64,000 nucleotides of DNA from CAWVSB01 sp036960375 (GTDB taxonomy: Bacteria; Pseudomonadota; Gammaproteobacteria; Pseudomonadales; CAWVSB01), in the NCBI GenBank assembly GCA_036960375.1, contig JBALVY010000001.1:1-64000 (forward strand), written 5' to 3'. The notes under the pieces were generated by a model. That model was given only the letters and a program-made list of their open reading frames with translations. It made no database searches and was not told where the DNA came from. Each line of letters begins with the position of its first letter. The stretch's first letter is position 1. A program made the translations under genes and the position numbers. Below are positions 25,513 through 35,800 of the stretch, in pieces.

Positions 25513-26562
25513 TTGATGATGAAATATATAATTTTTTGCATAACGATTCTACTCATACCAGTTTCGCCTGCTATTGGACAGGATGGCAGTATTTCACACT
25601 TAACAATCCATGCTGCGTCTCTTGAAGGCAATTTAATCGAGGACTCGCCGGACCTTAGTGTGGGCGTCTATTTGCCCCCCGGTTACGATATACGAGCACC
25701 CAAAAGATACCCTGTTATTTATTGGCTGCATGGCTTTTCAGGGAAAGGAAAGTCAACAGCTAAGGCCGGCTGGAAGGGAGGTCCGGTGAAAGCTATAAAC
25801 CAACTGATAAGCTCAGGCTCCCTGAAGCCAGTGATCATTGTTATGCCGGACGGAACCAACAGGTTCGGCGGAAGTATGTATACCAATTCATTAGCAACCG
25901 GGAATTGGGAAGATTTTATTGCCTATGAGTTACCTGAATTTATTGACGCACATTATAGAACCATCCCTAAATCCGAGAGCCGAGGTATTGCTGGACATTC
26001 AATGGGTGGCTATGGGGCGATCAAAATTGCAATGAAACATCCGGATATATTTTCAGCAGTATACGGTACTAGCCCCTGCTGTTTGGCTCGAAGTTCGACA
26101 GATATGTCTCAAAATATCATTGATGAAGCCATTTCTATTGATAGCTGGGAAGCCTTGGCAAAAGGATCGTTCTGGTCGAAGATCATTCTGGCACAATCAG
26201 CGGCTTACGCACCCAATCCTGATAATCCGCCCTTTTACGGAGATCTTCCTTATGCCTTAGCTGGCGACTCTACTTCCATAAGCGAAAACGCCAAGGCAAA
26301 ATGGTTGGCAAATCTTCCGGCAAGGATGGCAGATCAATACATTTCAAACCTACAGCAACTACAAGCTATAGCGTTTGATGCAGGGACACGAGACGTACCT
26401 GAGATATTAGCTAATAGCGAATATTTCTCTAATACATTGACGAGAATAGAAGTGAGCAACTCGTATGAAGTATTTGAGGGCGGGCATAATGATAAGGTTG
26501 GAGAGCGAATTAGAACAAAAATATTGCCGTTCTTTTCAGAAGTACTGAAGAGCGAAGAATAG
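25513..26562 (+). CDS. Exported esterase (esterase D/Fes family, PF00756-like)
   Basis: 349 aa (alternative ATGs at codons 2 and 3). Signal peptide to about residue 22 (SPAIGQ). Alpha/beta-hydrolase signs: SVGVYLPPGYD, RYPVIYWLHGFSG, PVIIVMPDGTN, the nucleophile motif GHSMGGYGAIK and a late FEGGHND carrying the catalytic His. The family hydrolyses small acyl esters or S-formylglutathione-type substrates; export argues for an environmental ester. It is downstream of the lipoprotein gene and convergent with the M48 pair. A broken copy lies at 21493-22158. Confidence 0.88.
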   Translation: MMMKYIIFCITILLIPVSPAIGQDGSISHLTIHAASLEGNLIEDSPDLSVGVYLPPGYDIRAPKRYPVIYWLHGFSGKGKSTAKAGWKGGPVKAINQLISSGSLKPVIIVMPDGTNRFGGSMYTNSLATGNWEDFIAYELPEFIDAHYRTIPKSESRGIAGHSMGGYGAIKIAMKHPDIFSAVYGTSPCCLARSSTDMSQNIIDEAISIDSWEALAKGSFWSKIILAQSAAYAPNPDNPPFYGDLPYALAGDSTSISENAKAKWLANLPARMADQYISNLQQLQAIAFDAGTRDVPEILANSEYFSNTLTRIEVSNSYEVFEGGHNDKVGERIRTKILPFFSEVLKSEE

Positions 26563-26581
26563 TAAAAAGTCGGAGACCTAC

Positions 26582-27457
26582 TCATTCACCCCTATCTGGC
26601 TCAGCTTCGGCCTCCACTTCTGGTGTCCCCAATAATGCCTCCAAATCACCGACCACATCATCCCCCGGCTCTGAGTCATAGATTTTAGCGACGCGGACTT
26701 TATCAGCATCCAGCTTTTCCGGCTTCAATACTTTTTCTGCATGAGGCATCTTCTTAGTCGCCGTCTTAACCATTTTCTTTGTATGCTTGTCCGGCTTTTT
26801 CAGAATACTGGAGATCGACTTGCCGAATAGCGGAGTATTGATGCCACCAAAAAAACCTTCAATGTCACCCGTTTTGGCATGTACCAGGCTCATGCTCATA
26901 TGCATCTTGCCATTGCTGCCAAAACCGATAGCCAATGCCGCGCCCGTTTGACCCAATGCCTGCATACGAGTAAACGCGACTGCGTCTACCTTCAGATAAC
27001 GAGCTAACTGCCTTGCCTCGGTTCCCAGAGTGTAATCTCTGTACTTAACCCCCTCAATTTTGCCGCTGACAATTTTTCCCCGTTCTTCGTCAAACCGGCG
27101 CTCTGCATCACCGACTAGTCTGCGCAGCTTATCGTCCCCCTCCAGCTCCTCGAATGTAATTCGTCTTACGTCGTACTTGAGTGATGACAATCGATTTTCC
27201 AAAGCAAGGGCCAAGGATTCCTCCAAGGGTCTGGCCTCCGCCACCATTTCTTCGGATGTGAACACATGCTTGGTAGCCAGACTGGCCAAAGGTGGCAAGA
27301 GCGCAATGGTTTTTGGTCGCAATGACATCGAGCGAAACTCCGGTGTCATTGCGCTACACTCCCCGACCAGACAAATCTGCTGAGCCTGACCGGCGTGAAG
27401 TATCGTGGGTGACAATGCCAATAGTACCAACAAAGTTTTAAATATCCGCCTGTTCAT
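26582..27457 (-). CDS. Exported partner of the M48 protease, unknown family
   Basis: 291 aa. Signal peptide to about residue 22 (ILHAG). A conserved-looking core includes KTIALLPPLASLATKHVF, then a helical LALALENRLSSLKYDVRRIT, and YLKVDAVAFTRMQALGQT. This plan is shared by periplasmic proteins related to CsgG/GNA1162 lipoproteins (weak inference). The tail is Lys-rich, then acidic (LEALLGTPEVEAEAEPDRGE). Its ATG overlaps the protease stop by 4 nt, so the two are co-translated. Confidence 0.75.
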   Translation of the reverse strand: MNRRIFKTLLVLLALSPTILHAGQAQQICLVGECSAMTPEFRSMSLRPKTIALLPPLASLATKHVFTSEEMVAEARPLEESLALALENRLSSLKYDVRRITFEELEGDDKLRRLVGDAERRFDEERGKIVSGKIEGVKYRDYTLGTEARQLARYLKVDAVAFTRMQALGQTGAALAIGFGSNGKMHMSMSLVHAKTGDIEGFFGGINTPLFGKSISSILKKPDKHTKKMVKTATKKMPHAEKVLKPEKLDADKVRVAKIYDSEPGDDVVGDLEALLGTPEVEAEAEPDRGE

Positions 27458-28815
27458 GATGCCTCCTTCTTTTGGCTGGTTAGCGCGAATCTAATTTCTT
27501 CCAGTTCCTCTATTACCAAAGCTCTATCTAGTGCCGCAGGCTCCAGTTTCAGGTATCGAATTAGGTGCCGTGCGGCTTGACGAAATTGCCCCTGATGCTT
27601 AAGGGCCACCCCCAAACCACGATGAGCTCGCGCAAGGTTTTCGTCCATGCTCAAGGCGGCCGTGTAGTCGTTAGCGGCTGCGGCCAGATGGCTTTGGAAA
27701 AAGCTTTGCCCTTCCTCTGTAGCAAGTTGCTGAGCATGGATATCTCGCCTGCTAAGTCGCTTCCACGCCTTACTCTGTTTTTTGGCCAGTTCGGGCGTCG
27801 GGTCCAGATCAGGAAAGGGTCCCAGTGCGATAAAAGCGTCGCCGCGTGTGGTTAACAACAACGCCGTAGACGTCTTCTCCAGTACCGAAGTAGCGAAGGC
27901 TACTCCCGCCCGGGGCAAACCATGACGCACATAGTCGTCGACCACCAAGGGCTGAAGCGTAGCAACCTTCTCGGCAAGAAATTCCTTTTGCGTCGGCGCC
28001 TCGCGGCCGTCATCTTCTTGCTCCGCTAAGAACTGCTCGATGGCCGCCAGTCGACGGTCTATTTGTTCATAGCTACTCCAGACCCCTCGTAGGCCATAGG
28101 TATTGCTTGCAGCCTCCTCGCGCGCGCGAAACAATGCTTGAGGCAGTACATCAGCATCGTAGTGAGTGCGCGCCAATATTTGAGCGGCCTGACGATCAGC
28201 TTCCATTTCTTCGTCAATATCAAATGAGGTAACTGCTTGAGTTGCAAGTTCGTTGGCCATGATGGGCAATACGTTACCGGCCGGAATAAACGCGCCAAGA
28301 ATCGCGGCGCCAACTTGAGTCGAACGCTCGGCGATATGGCGAGATTTATTAGCCGAAAGATGGTGATGGGCTGCTATGTGATGCGCCTCATGGGCAAGCA
28401 CCGCTGCCAGTTCATCAATATTTTCAAGTCGGGCAAGTAAGCCGCTGGAAATATAAATTTGACCATCTGCTAGAGAAAAACTGAGCGGCGAAGGCTCTCT
28501 GAGAAAATAGCAGCGATATTTTATGTAATTATCTGGTGCCGGCAGCTTCAACCGCTTTAACGTCCGGCCACAGGTTTCTTTGAGCGGTTTATTAGATAGT
28601 CGGAGGTTGCGGCGCTTATAGTATTCCTCCAGCTCGAATGCATTGCTCAACACATACAGCTGGCCTGCAGGAGGCATCTGCAGATAGTTGAAATTGCCTA
28701 TCTGCGTACTCCCGGCCCAGCAAAAATGGACCAGCAGAAGCCACGACACCGCAATGATCGGTGCTTGGTATGATGGCCTACGACTTTCAATTTCAGCTAC
28801 GACTGACCCCGCCAT
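27454..28815 (-). CDS. M48 metalloprotease with C-terminal TPR (BepA-like)
   Basis: 453 aa. Residues 15-35 are a signal or anchor. The zinc site is HEAHH (His142, Glu143, His146), with a third ligand in EEMEADRQAAQ, typical of M48. Residues 330-440 form a TPR-like helical repeat region (AANDYTAALSMDENLARAHR, then LGVALKHQGQFRQAARHLIR). BepA-type proteins act as chaperone-proteases for outer-membrane proteins. This one differs in having a secreted partner gene fused by a 4-nt overlap downstream. Confidence 0.88.
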   Translation of the reverse strand: MAGSVVAEIESRRPSYQAPIIAVSWLLLVHFCWAGSTQIGNFNYLQMPPAGQLYVLSNAFELEEYYKRRNLRLSNKPLKETCGRTLKRLKLPAPDNYIKYRCYFLREPSPLSFSLADGQIYISSGLLARLENIDELAAVLAHEAHHIAAHHHLSANKSRHIAERSTQVGAAILGAFIPAGNVLPIMANELATQAVTSFDIDEEMEADRQAAQILARTHYDADVLPQALFRAREEAASNTYGLRGVWSSYEQIDRRLAAIEQFLAEQEDDGREAPTQKEFLAEKVATLQPLVVDDYVRHGLPRAGVAFATSVLEKTSTALLLTTRGDAFIALGPFPDLDPTPELAKKQSKAWKRLSRRDIHAQQLATEEGQSFFQSHLAAAANDYTAALSMDENLARAHRGLGVALKHQGQFRQAARHLIRYLKLEPAALDRALVIEELEEIRFALTSQKKEAS

Positions 28816-28982
28816 TATTATTCTCCCAAGTCAGGGAAGGTGGACAGCTCGGAGAAAGGCTACTCCTCTGAACTGATAATATCCACAATAAAAGTCAGCT
28901 TATTCTTGATGAATGACCCATGACTGCCTCTATGGGCGAAGAGTCTGCCTGCAGGTATTGCACCTACCGAAAACTATAACCA

Positions 28983-29094
28983 CTTGATTTAAATGACTAT
29001 ATAACGCCTCACCGATACGCCAAACAAGGCTCTAGCTGCGCATCTTCGACGAACCTGTCAAGTCGTCGGAAAAAGTGCTTACATTTCGTACAAA
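28983..29094. repeat. 112-bp identical direct repeat, copy B
   Basis: Identical to 21382-21493. It sits in the 413-bp non-coding gap between the M48 gene and the glutaredoxin gene. Nothing coding is visible in it. The rest of the gap (28816-28982, 29095-29228) shows no further structure except likely promoters for the two diverging genes. Confidence 0.9.
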
Positions 29095-29228
29095 CAGAAG
29101 GTAAAATGCCGCCGATTCCGGCTCTTCCCGTATCGAATACCCCTCCTGTTAAAGCGTGAGCGGGGCCATTATTTTTCTTATTCATTATCAGAAGATTATG
29201 CCAACAGCATAATCTGGCAGGTTTTTAT

Positions 29229-29597
29229 ATGGCGATTATTCGCGCGGTGCTCGGTGCACTGATTCTATTCTTTGACTGGATAACGACACCCAGAGGCATC
29301 AAGCGTGATGCAGCGGCTCAAACCGCTATTGATACACAAACCAGTAAGCTGGTTTTATACCAATACAAGGCCTGCCCTTTCTGTGTAAAGGTACGTCGTA
29401 ACCTCAAGCGCCAATCACTGAATATTGAAACTCACGATGCTAAACGCAGTGAAACAGCAAAAGAAGAGCTAGTGGCTGGTGGCGGTAAATTGAAGGTGCC
29501 ATGCCTGAAGATTGAAGACGAACAAGGCCAGGTTAGCTGGTTGTATGATTCCAACGCGATTATCGGATATTTGGAAGGACGGTTTGCAGCTGTATAG
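29229..29597 (+). CDS. Membrane-tethered glutaredoxin
   Basis: 122 aa. Residues 3-18 form a hydrophobic anchor (IIRAVLGALILFFDWI). The glutaredoxin/GST-N domain (residues 40-120) contains the dithiol active site CPFC in YQYKACPFCVKVRRNL, a cis-Pro region KLKVPCLKI, and a final YLEGRFA. Anchoring to the inner membrane, with a cytosolic active site, is inferred. The coiled-coil gene follows 55 bp downstream and may be co-transcribed. Confidence 0.88.
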   Translation: MAIIRAVLGALILFFDWITTPRGIKRDAAAQTAIDTQTSKLVLYQYKACPFCVKVRRNLKRQSLNIETHDAKRSETAKEELVAGGGKLKVPCLKIEDEQGQVSWLYDSNAIIGYLEGRFAAV

Positions 29598-29652
29598 CTC
29601 AGCCCACCAATAGACGTAATCAATACCTAAACAATGAAACAGGAGTAAACAG

Positions 29653-30174
29653 ATGCTAGCTGCCAAAAGGCTGGAAGTCATGATGGAGCTTGAAGACAAG
29701 CTCAAAGCGCACTACCAGGTTATAGTCGATGCAAAAGATGCAGAAGTTGGGGTTATTGCCCAAGAAAACAAAGATCAGAAAGCCGCTTTAGCCAAACAGC
29801 TAGAGCAGATTAAGGCGCTTTCTACTGAAGTCAGTGCTAACAAAAAGCTGGAGCAGAAGAACCGCGAACTGCATCAGCGCTGTGACAACCTCAAAGACGA
29901 TGTCGAAAAGCAGAAGCTGCGCACCAAGAGCCTGCAAAAGGATCTTGAGAAAGAACGTGCTGAACTGGCCACTCTGAAGAAGTTTGACCCTGCCAAGATG
30001 AAGAAGAATCTGGACGCGAGCAAGAAGAAGCTGGCTGAGAGCAATGCAACAAATACCTTAGTGCAGAAAAACCTCAAGAAGGCCAAAACCGAAAACGCTG
30101 AATTGCAGGCTACGGTTAAAGAGCTGGAAGAAAAGCTGGCTGAGCTGGAAGTAGTTGAGACTGAAGAAGAGTAA
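29653..30174 (+). CDS. Cytosolic coiled-coil protein
   Basis: 173 aa, nearly all Lys/Glu/Ala/Leu heptads from residue 5 to the end (for example EKQKLRTKSLQKDLEKERAE). No signal peptide, membrane segment or catalytic motif. It probably forms a long alpha-helical dimer. A TACAGGAG-like site (AGGAGTAAACAG) precedes the ATG. A hairpin terminator follows. Function cannot be assigned from sequence. Confidence 0.75.
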   Translation: MLAAKRLEVMMELEDKLKAHYQVIVDAKDAEVGVIAQENKDQKAALAKQLEQIKALSTEVSANKKLEQKNRELHQRCDNLKDDVEKQKLRTKSLQKDLEKERAELATLKKFDPAKMKKNLDASKKKLAESNATNTLVQKNLKKAKTENAELQATVKELEEKLAELEVVETEEE

Positions 30175-30190
30175 GAGTTTGACGGTTGGT

Positions 30191-30226
30191 GCCCTGCTGA
30201 GTATTGAGGATGAGCAGGGCTTTGTG
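30191..30226 (+). terminator. Terminator hairpin after the coiled-coil gene
   Basis: GCCCTGCT (30191-30198) pairs perfectly with AGCAGGGC (30213-30220), followed by TTTGTG. A related hairpin text, with the same intervening GTATTGARGATG, occurs at 57025-57054 after the RND pump gene. Confidence 0.6.
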
Positions 30227-30281
30227 AGCCAGTAAAAAAACACCATGGCGCTATCAATGAATGTATTTTTCAACATACAGT

Positions 30282-31580
30282 TCAAGCGCACTGCTGTCGT
30301 ATACCAGTAGGATCATCAAGGTAACCAACCAGGTGCTGACACAGGGCTCTGGCATCATCACTCACCCCATGGATAAAACTTGATTTTCGTTGGCGCATAA
30401 ACGGTAGACCCATCACATAAAGCCCGGGCGCCTCAACGACCCCGCCGTCATGCTTTAACATCCCCTTGTGGTTCAATACCGGTAGTTTGAGCCAACTGTA
30501 GTCCGGTCGAAATCCAGTAGCCCAAACAATCGTTTTTATTTCGCCACTGGAAAAATCCAAGTCCAAGCTTGGCACCGAGCTAATTCTAGTTGGCTCGAAT
30601 TCAGCTTGATCGAATACTCTGTGATCAATATCAACACCCATAGCCCATTCATCAAAGCGGCCAATTAAACGTCGCATTTTTAAGTCCGCCAACTTACAAA
30701 CATTACTTAGCGAGCCAGAAAACAAGGCTTTGCTATGATGAACACCGGAAAATCGCCCTACCAGTTTAACACCTTGATCAGTCAGGCAATTTAGGTTCAT
30801 ATCTTCATTCGTAGAGCCCGATAACTGTGGCGATGGCACCCGCCGGGCGCGATTAATATCGTCGGCCTCTTTATACGACTGCCTAGCCAGCCCCGACTGT
30901 TCCATCCACCAAAAGATATCACGTCCACGATATTGTCTTGGCATCCGTACATGCTCACCTACAGACAAAGTGACCTCCCGGCCCGAGCGGTGAATTTCCT
31001 GCGCCAATTGCAAGCCCGTGGCAGAGCCTCCAACAACCAATACACCACCCTTCTGCAGTTGCTCTGGCCTGCGATATTGCTGACTGCTAATGCTACTAAT
31101 ACAGGCAGGCAGCGCGCTAGCAGCTTTGGGTATCATCGGAATATTGAAAGCGCCGCTGGCGATGACTAATGTACGGCACAGCCACGACCCCTGATTGGTA
31201 TCTACTAGATAGCCGAAATCGGTTTGCGTAACTTCAGTGACATTAACGCCACAATGCACTGGTGCACTAATGCGGCTAGCATAGCCGGAAATAAAATCGA
31301 TCACTTCTGGCATCGCCATAAAACCATCCGGGTCATTGCCGTTATAGCAATACTCCGGCAACGCACTCTGCCAGTTGGGGGTAAGTAAACGCAGCGAATC
31401 CCAGCGCTCGGTGCGCCAGGAGTTAGCTACCTCACCGCGCTCCAACAGCACATGATCTATCGACTGTTGACCCAAACAACGACTCATTGCCAGCCCCGCT
31501 TGACCAGCACCGATAATCACGGTGCTGGTCAAGCGGGGATTCCTACAAATAGCGCTGCAAGATAGATTACTCACTTTCAC
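30282..31580 (-). CDS. FAD/NADPH-binding monooxygenase (CzcO/FMO-like)
   Basis: 432 aa. The FAD Rossmann motif VIIGAGQAGLAMSR is near residue 22, and ERWDSLRLLTPNWQSALPEY is typical of CzcO/YUCCA-like flavoproteins. A second Rossmann motif, VLVVGGSATGLQLAQEI, lies near residue 175, and ATGFRPDYSWL at about 355. It would oxidise a soft nucleophile (S or N) or a ketone. Its ATG overlaps the OsmC stop by 4 nt, so the pair is co-translated in the minus arm of the thiol cluster. Confidence 0.88.
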   Translation of the reverse strand: MKVSNLSCSAICRNPRLTSTVIIGAGQAGLAMSRCLGQQSIDHVLLERGEVANSWRTERWDSLRLLTPNWQSALPEYCYNGNDPDGFMAMPEVIDFISGYASRISAPVHCGVNVTEVTQTDFGYLVDTNQGSWLCRTLVIASGAFNIPMIPKAASALPACISSISSQQYRRPEQLQKGGVLVVGGSATGLQLAQEIHRSGREVTLSVGEHVRMPRQYRGRDIFWWMEQSGLARQSYKEADDINRARRVPSPQLSGSTNEDMNLNCLTDQGVKLVGRFSGVHHSKALFSGSLSNVCKLADLKMRRLIGRFDEWAMGVDIDHRVFDQAEFEPTRISSVPSLDLDFSSGEIKTIVWATGFRPDYSWLKLPVLNHKGMLKHDGGVVEAPGLYVMGLPFMRQRKSSFIHGVSDDARALCQHLVGYLDDPTGIRQQCA

Positions 31581-32140
31581 CTCACTTCAACCATCACATT
31601 GGTTGGGTTAGTTAACGCGTCGAACACCGCCGAGCGCTTTTGCGACTGAGCCACTAGTGCTTCAATGTCTTCCTTCGAAGCATCGGCATCGATGTCATAT
31701 ACTACTTTTATATTGTCGAAGCCATTTCGGACATCACTGTCCATACCCAGGATGCCCTGAATATCCATCGATCCTTCCAGCGTGGCGGTAACCGAGTGCA
31801 GTTGAATTTCACGATGCTGGGCCACTGCGGCTATGCCGGCGGTTAGGCAACTGGCCAGACCGACCAATACGTATTCCACTGGTGTTGGACCGTTATCTTC
31901 TGAAGCGAATACTTCCGGGTGGTCGGCATCAAAGCTGGTCATCATCTTGTGGTTTTGTTCTTCACCCAGGCCAAAAAAACTTTGTACGTCAGAGCGGCTG
32001 TGGGTGCCGTTAATCCAGTTGCAGGTTGCACGCCAGTTAAAACGAGCTGCTGCCGGGGTTTCACTCAGGGCCTCACGAGCACCCATAAGAGCTGCTACGT
32101 TTACGCCGTTGTTTACTGCTTGAGCTGTTTGCATTGTCAT
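31577..32140 (-). CDS. OsmC-family peroxiredoxin-like protein
   Basis: 187 aa. The OsmC fold is recognisable: GPTPVEYVLVGLASCLTAGI with the conserved Cys near residue 97, and the C-terminal FDALTNPTNVMVEV strand. The second redox Cys is not obvious. OsmC/Ohr proteins reduce organic hydroperoxides; this subgroup (with FFGLGEEQNH and FASEDNGPTPVEY) also includes members of unknown activity. Its upstream region holds two copies of the ACCACGCT motif, shared with the opposite arm. Confidence 0.88.
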   Translation of the reverse strand: MTMQTAQAVNNGVNVAALMGAREALSETPAAARFNWRATCNWINGTHSRSDVQSFFGLGEEQNHKMMTSFDADHPEVFASEDNGPTPVEYVLVGLASCLTAGIAAVAQHREIQLHSVTATLEGSMDIQGILGMDSDVRNGFDNIKVVYDIDADASKEDIEALVAQSQKRSAVFDALTNPTNVMVEVR

Positions 32141-32260
32141 TGTATTTCTCCAGTTGTCATTGGTTTCTATACTGCTAATTTTGTGTGGTTTTCAACACCA
32201 CCCGAGTTCTGCTCAGGTGGCATTACTATGTGCTCCCAGTGTGGAAGACAGCGTTGAATG

Positions 32261-32299
32261 CAGCGTGGTTTTTCGTCTTTTTTTAAGCTTTAGCGTGGT
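32261..32299 (-). promoter_or_regulatory. Candidate operator: two ACCACGCT copies upstream of osmC
   Basis: On the minus strand ACCACGCT occurs at 32292-32299 and 32262-32269, 30 bp apart (about three helical turns), 120-160 nt upstream of the OsmC start. The proximal one extends to AAAAACCACGCTG, identical to 36109-36121 upstream of the cysteine synthase fusion gene on the other arm. Confidence 0.5.
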
Positions 32300-32351
32300 A
32301 TCGATGAACTAAGTGTTCTGCCGCTGGTTGCCTTGTTGTCAGTTAAAGCTT

Positions 32352-32864
32352 TTAAGGGGCGATTTGGGTGCAGGGCCAGATCGACGTCACCGGCATACCG
32401 GCTTGCTGCTGAGCTTGGCGCACAGATTCCGTATCCGGCGCATGGTAAAGACAGATCATCTGTGTTTTATCTAGAGAAAAGTAAGTTTTAACAAAAACCA
32501 CATTACGTGAATTCAAACACTCGATATTAGCATCCTCGATGGCCTGAACTGCCTCGATTGCCGTGGACTGGTTGAAGCGGCGTTCGACAACCACATTGGG
32601 CTGCAAACTCTCTGTAGCGACATGCAATGTGCCAGGCCAAATCGATTTGGCTATACCGCCAGTCTGACGAAACGCTGTTTTAACTGAATCGGTATCGCTG
32701 CCCTCAAAATGGCAAAACATTTTTCTACCATCTTTGGACAACAGGCTACTGATCCAAGTCACTTTCCACATATCCAGGCAACTGCCGTTATCCGCTACCA
32801 TCGCCTGAACCTGTTCTGGCAGGATAGCCTCTTCAAAATCACGCTCTACAAACACGTGCGTCAT
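32352..32864 (-). CDS. Protein with two DUF4242 domains
   Basis: 170 aa built of two similar halves. Half one: VFVERDFEEAILPEQVQAMV, then WISSLLSKDGRKMFCHFEGS and ETSIWPGTLH-like SIWPGTLH. Half two: VVVERRFNQSTAIEAVQAIE, then FVKTYFSLDKTQMICLYHAP and TSIWPCTQI. Each half has the DUF4242 plan (one is known as a nickel-binding actinobacterial protein), with a Cys/His pair in the central strand. Ferredoxin-like dimeric barrel predicted. It lies 11 nt after the SARP-like regulator and is surely co-transcribed with it. Confidence 0.8.
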   Translation of the reverse strand: MTHVFVERDFEEAILPEQVQAMVADNGSCLDMWKVTWISSLLSKDGRKMFCHFEGSDTDSVKTAFRQTGGIAKSIWPGTLHVATESLQPNVVVERRFNQSTAIEAVQAIEDANIECLNSRNVVFVKTYFSLDKTQMICLYHAPDTESVRQAQQQAGMPVTSIWPCTQIAP

Positions 32865-32875
32865 TGTGTGCTCCT

Positions 32876-35800
32876 TTAGACATTGACGGTTCCCAGTAAT
32901 TCAGTCGCCCGATTACGGGCCCAGTTGGCAACCATGGATTTATTCAGCTCGACGACGGCCGCAAGATGTCGTTCGCTCGCGGCTTGATCATTATTATGTT
33001 TATGGGCTTTTGCCAGCGCAATATTCGCTAACATCTTTTCCGAGGGGCGATCCAGCAGCTCGGTATATTCAAGCGCCTCCTGAGCTCGGGCGATAGCAGT
33101 ATCGATTTTGCCCTGCTCTATATCAAATCTCGCCGCTCTGGTCAGCACATAGGCCAAGCGATGCTTAGCGTCTGCAACTCGCAGTTGTTGCAGCGGTTCA
33201 TCCAAACCTTCATCCTCATTGTTGAGGGCATAGTCACAAAGTGCCTGTATAGCTTTGGCAAACGGTGCCTCACTACCCTCCCTGAGTTTATCGCCAATCT
33301 CCACTAATTGCTGACAACGTTTCTGAGCTACGTCATAGCGCTCAGCCTCAATATTCACCATCACTAAATACTCATTAGCTTGATATTCATTAATTCGGTC
33401 ACCCTGCGATTTATAGATAGTGCGAGCCTCTAATAGTAGCTCTTCGGATTTCGGCAAATCATTTTCATAATAGCGAAGAATGCCGAGCGCGATCTGGATA
33501 GTGGCACTGGATATTTGTCTACGTTTGGCAATGGAGCTAGCCTCCATCAACATGGCATCGGCGTGGGATAGATCTCGCTCCAGCAGCGCCAAACATTTTG
33601 CTGTTTCCGCCATGCCGACTATATGCTCTTCATCGTTACTGCCACGGGTTACACGCTCAGCCTGTAGCGAGTCCCGTTCTGCGTCGCTCCACTGGCCGTT
33701 AATCCAGCGCACATAACTGGCCATCTGATAACCCAGCCTGGCATAAGGTAAAGCGCCATGATCAAGCGCCTGCTCTGCGAGGGCGACGTATTTTTCTGCC
33801 GAAGCGTTCCAATCAGCTGACGGCGCTGCAGTCATTTCCACTTCACTGAGTTCAAGCGTTAGACAGACTTGCTCAGCTGGAGATAATTGCTGCGCATATT
33901 TCATGCCTCTCTGGGCTAAGCTCAAGGCATCTTCATTGGCAAAGAAACGCAGGCTCAAGCGACCCGCCGATACCATCGCCCGTGCCGCCAGTGCGGGATC
34001 GCCGCTTTTGGCGGCATGATGGGCCAAGTCCGCCGCCAGCTTTAAATCCAACGCCGTATCGACTTCCAATATTTCGGCGACCCGACGGTGCATCGCCTGA
34101 CACCGAGCGGGAGATATTTGCTTATAGATACTCGCGCCAATCAAATGGTGAGGAAAATCAAACCCTCGTTCATGGGTGTGTAATAGGCCCTGCTGCTCGG
34201 CTATTTCCAGTGCGCAATCCAGTTCAGAATTGCTAAGATCTGTTACTCGCTGCAATGATTTTATGTCAATGTGTGGCGCCAACACCGAGGCCCACAACAG
34301 CATGTCAGTAGCACTGGCCTCCAACCGCGACAGGCGTTCCTGGATCAATTCGTTGAGTGAACTACCACTATCGCCCTCGGTCTCGGCCCGGGCCAACTCT
34401 ATAGCAAATAGAGGGTTACCGCCGCACTCTTCGCTCAGTCTAAGCACATCGACATCTGGCGCATGCTGGCTGATAAGTTGTTGCAACTCATTACCAGGCA
34501 ACGGACCTAATTTGATTTCCTGTAACAACTTATCGCCACGCAAACCACGGATAGCCTGCAGCATTGCACGGTTATCATTTAACTCGGCATCTCTGGACGC
34601 CGCCACCACCAATAGCGGTCTCTGACGATTTATCCTCAATACATAATGTAATACTGCAGCGCTGGACTCATCACTCCACTGTATATCATCGAATACCATC
34701 ACCAAAGCTTGCTGCTGGCACTGTTCCGCCACCCAGTCGCTTAAGCCGGTAAATAATTGATCCCGGTCTTGATGATTATCGCCATTAAATAAACTGGTAT
34801 CGGCGTTGCCACTGTCATAGCGAAGCGCATCAATCCAAAGTGCAAATGGACGCACGATATCGGATTCAAAGGTCCCCGCTAGCAATACTTTTGCGCCCGC
34901 CGCTTGGCCGATGGCAGCAGCGGCTTGCAGCAAATGACTTTTACCAATGCCAGGCTCACCTCTAAGCAATAACAATTTCGCCTGATGGTCATTAGCTACT
35001 GACTGATAGCACTGCTGTAAGCTATGCAATTCCTGCTGCCGACCAATAACAGTGGGGGCATTTATGGGGGAAGGTTTAGTAATAGCTGGCGTCGTCGAAG
35101 CCTGGCTATGGGTCGGCATTGACGCGCTTGTATCCTGCTGCATTGCGCCGCGGAGTAAACCACTGCTTTGAGCGCCAACCTCACTCAGCATTTTTTGCCC
35201 CAGCCGATATTGCTGCTCTGCCTCCTGCTGGCAATCCAGCTTCATTAGAAAGCCAATGAGTTCCGCTCGTACTGCTTCGTCATAAGGTTGCAAGGCCGCC
35301 AATTGACGAGCATAAGGCAAAGCCTGGGCAGGCTCATGATGCAGACGGTTAATTAAAGTTGTCAGTAATAAAGTTTGAGATTTGCTAACCTGCTCTCGCT
35401 CAGCAATACACCAGATATAAAACTCATGGAAGTCAGGCAACTCCAATCCCTGCAAAAACTCCCCTAAATAATGATCTGCGGCTTCGATTAATTCGCTTAG
35501 CTCAGCGTGCTCCAAACCGGTTTTAACCAAATGGTGTAAATGGGCAATGTCAATATCCAAGCCCTCAGTATCCATACTGACACTACTGCGGTCGGCAACA
35601 ATTCGCGCTTTTTCATCACTATCAACCAGCCGCCTAATTTTCGACAAGCTCCAGCGCAATGAACCACGGGGATCGTCGGGAACCTCCCATAACAGCTCAC
35701 AAAGTAGCTCACGGCGAAAAGTGCGGGGGTTGAGCGCCAAATACGCTAGCAGCGCACGGGTTTTTTTTGAGGGTGGGAGGCTGAGCGGCTTGCTATCCAA

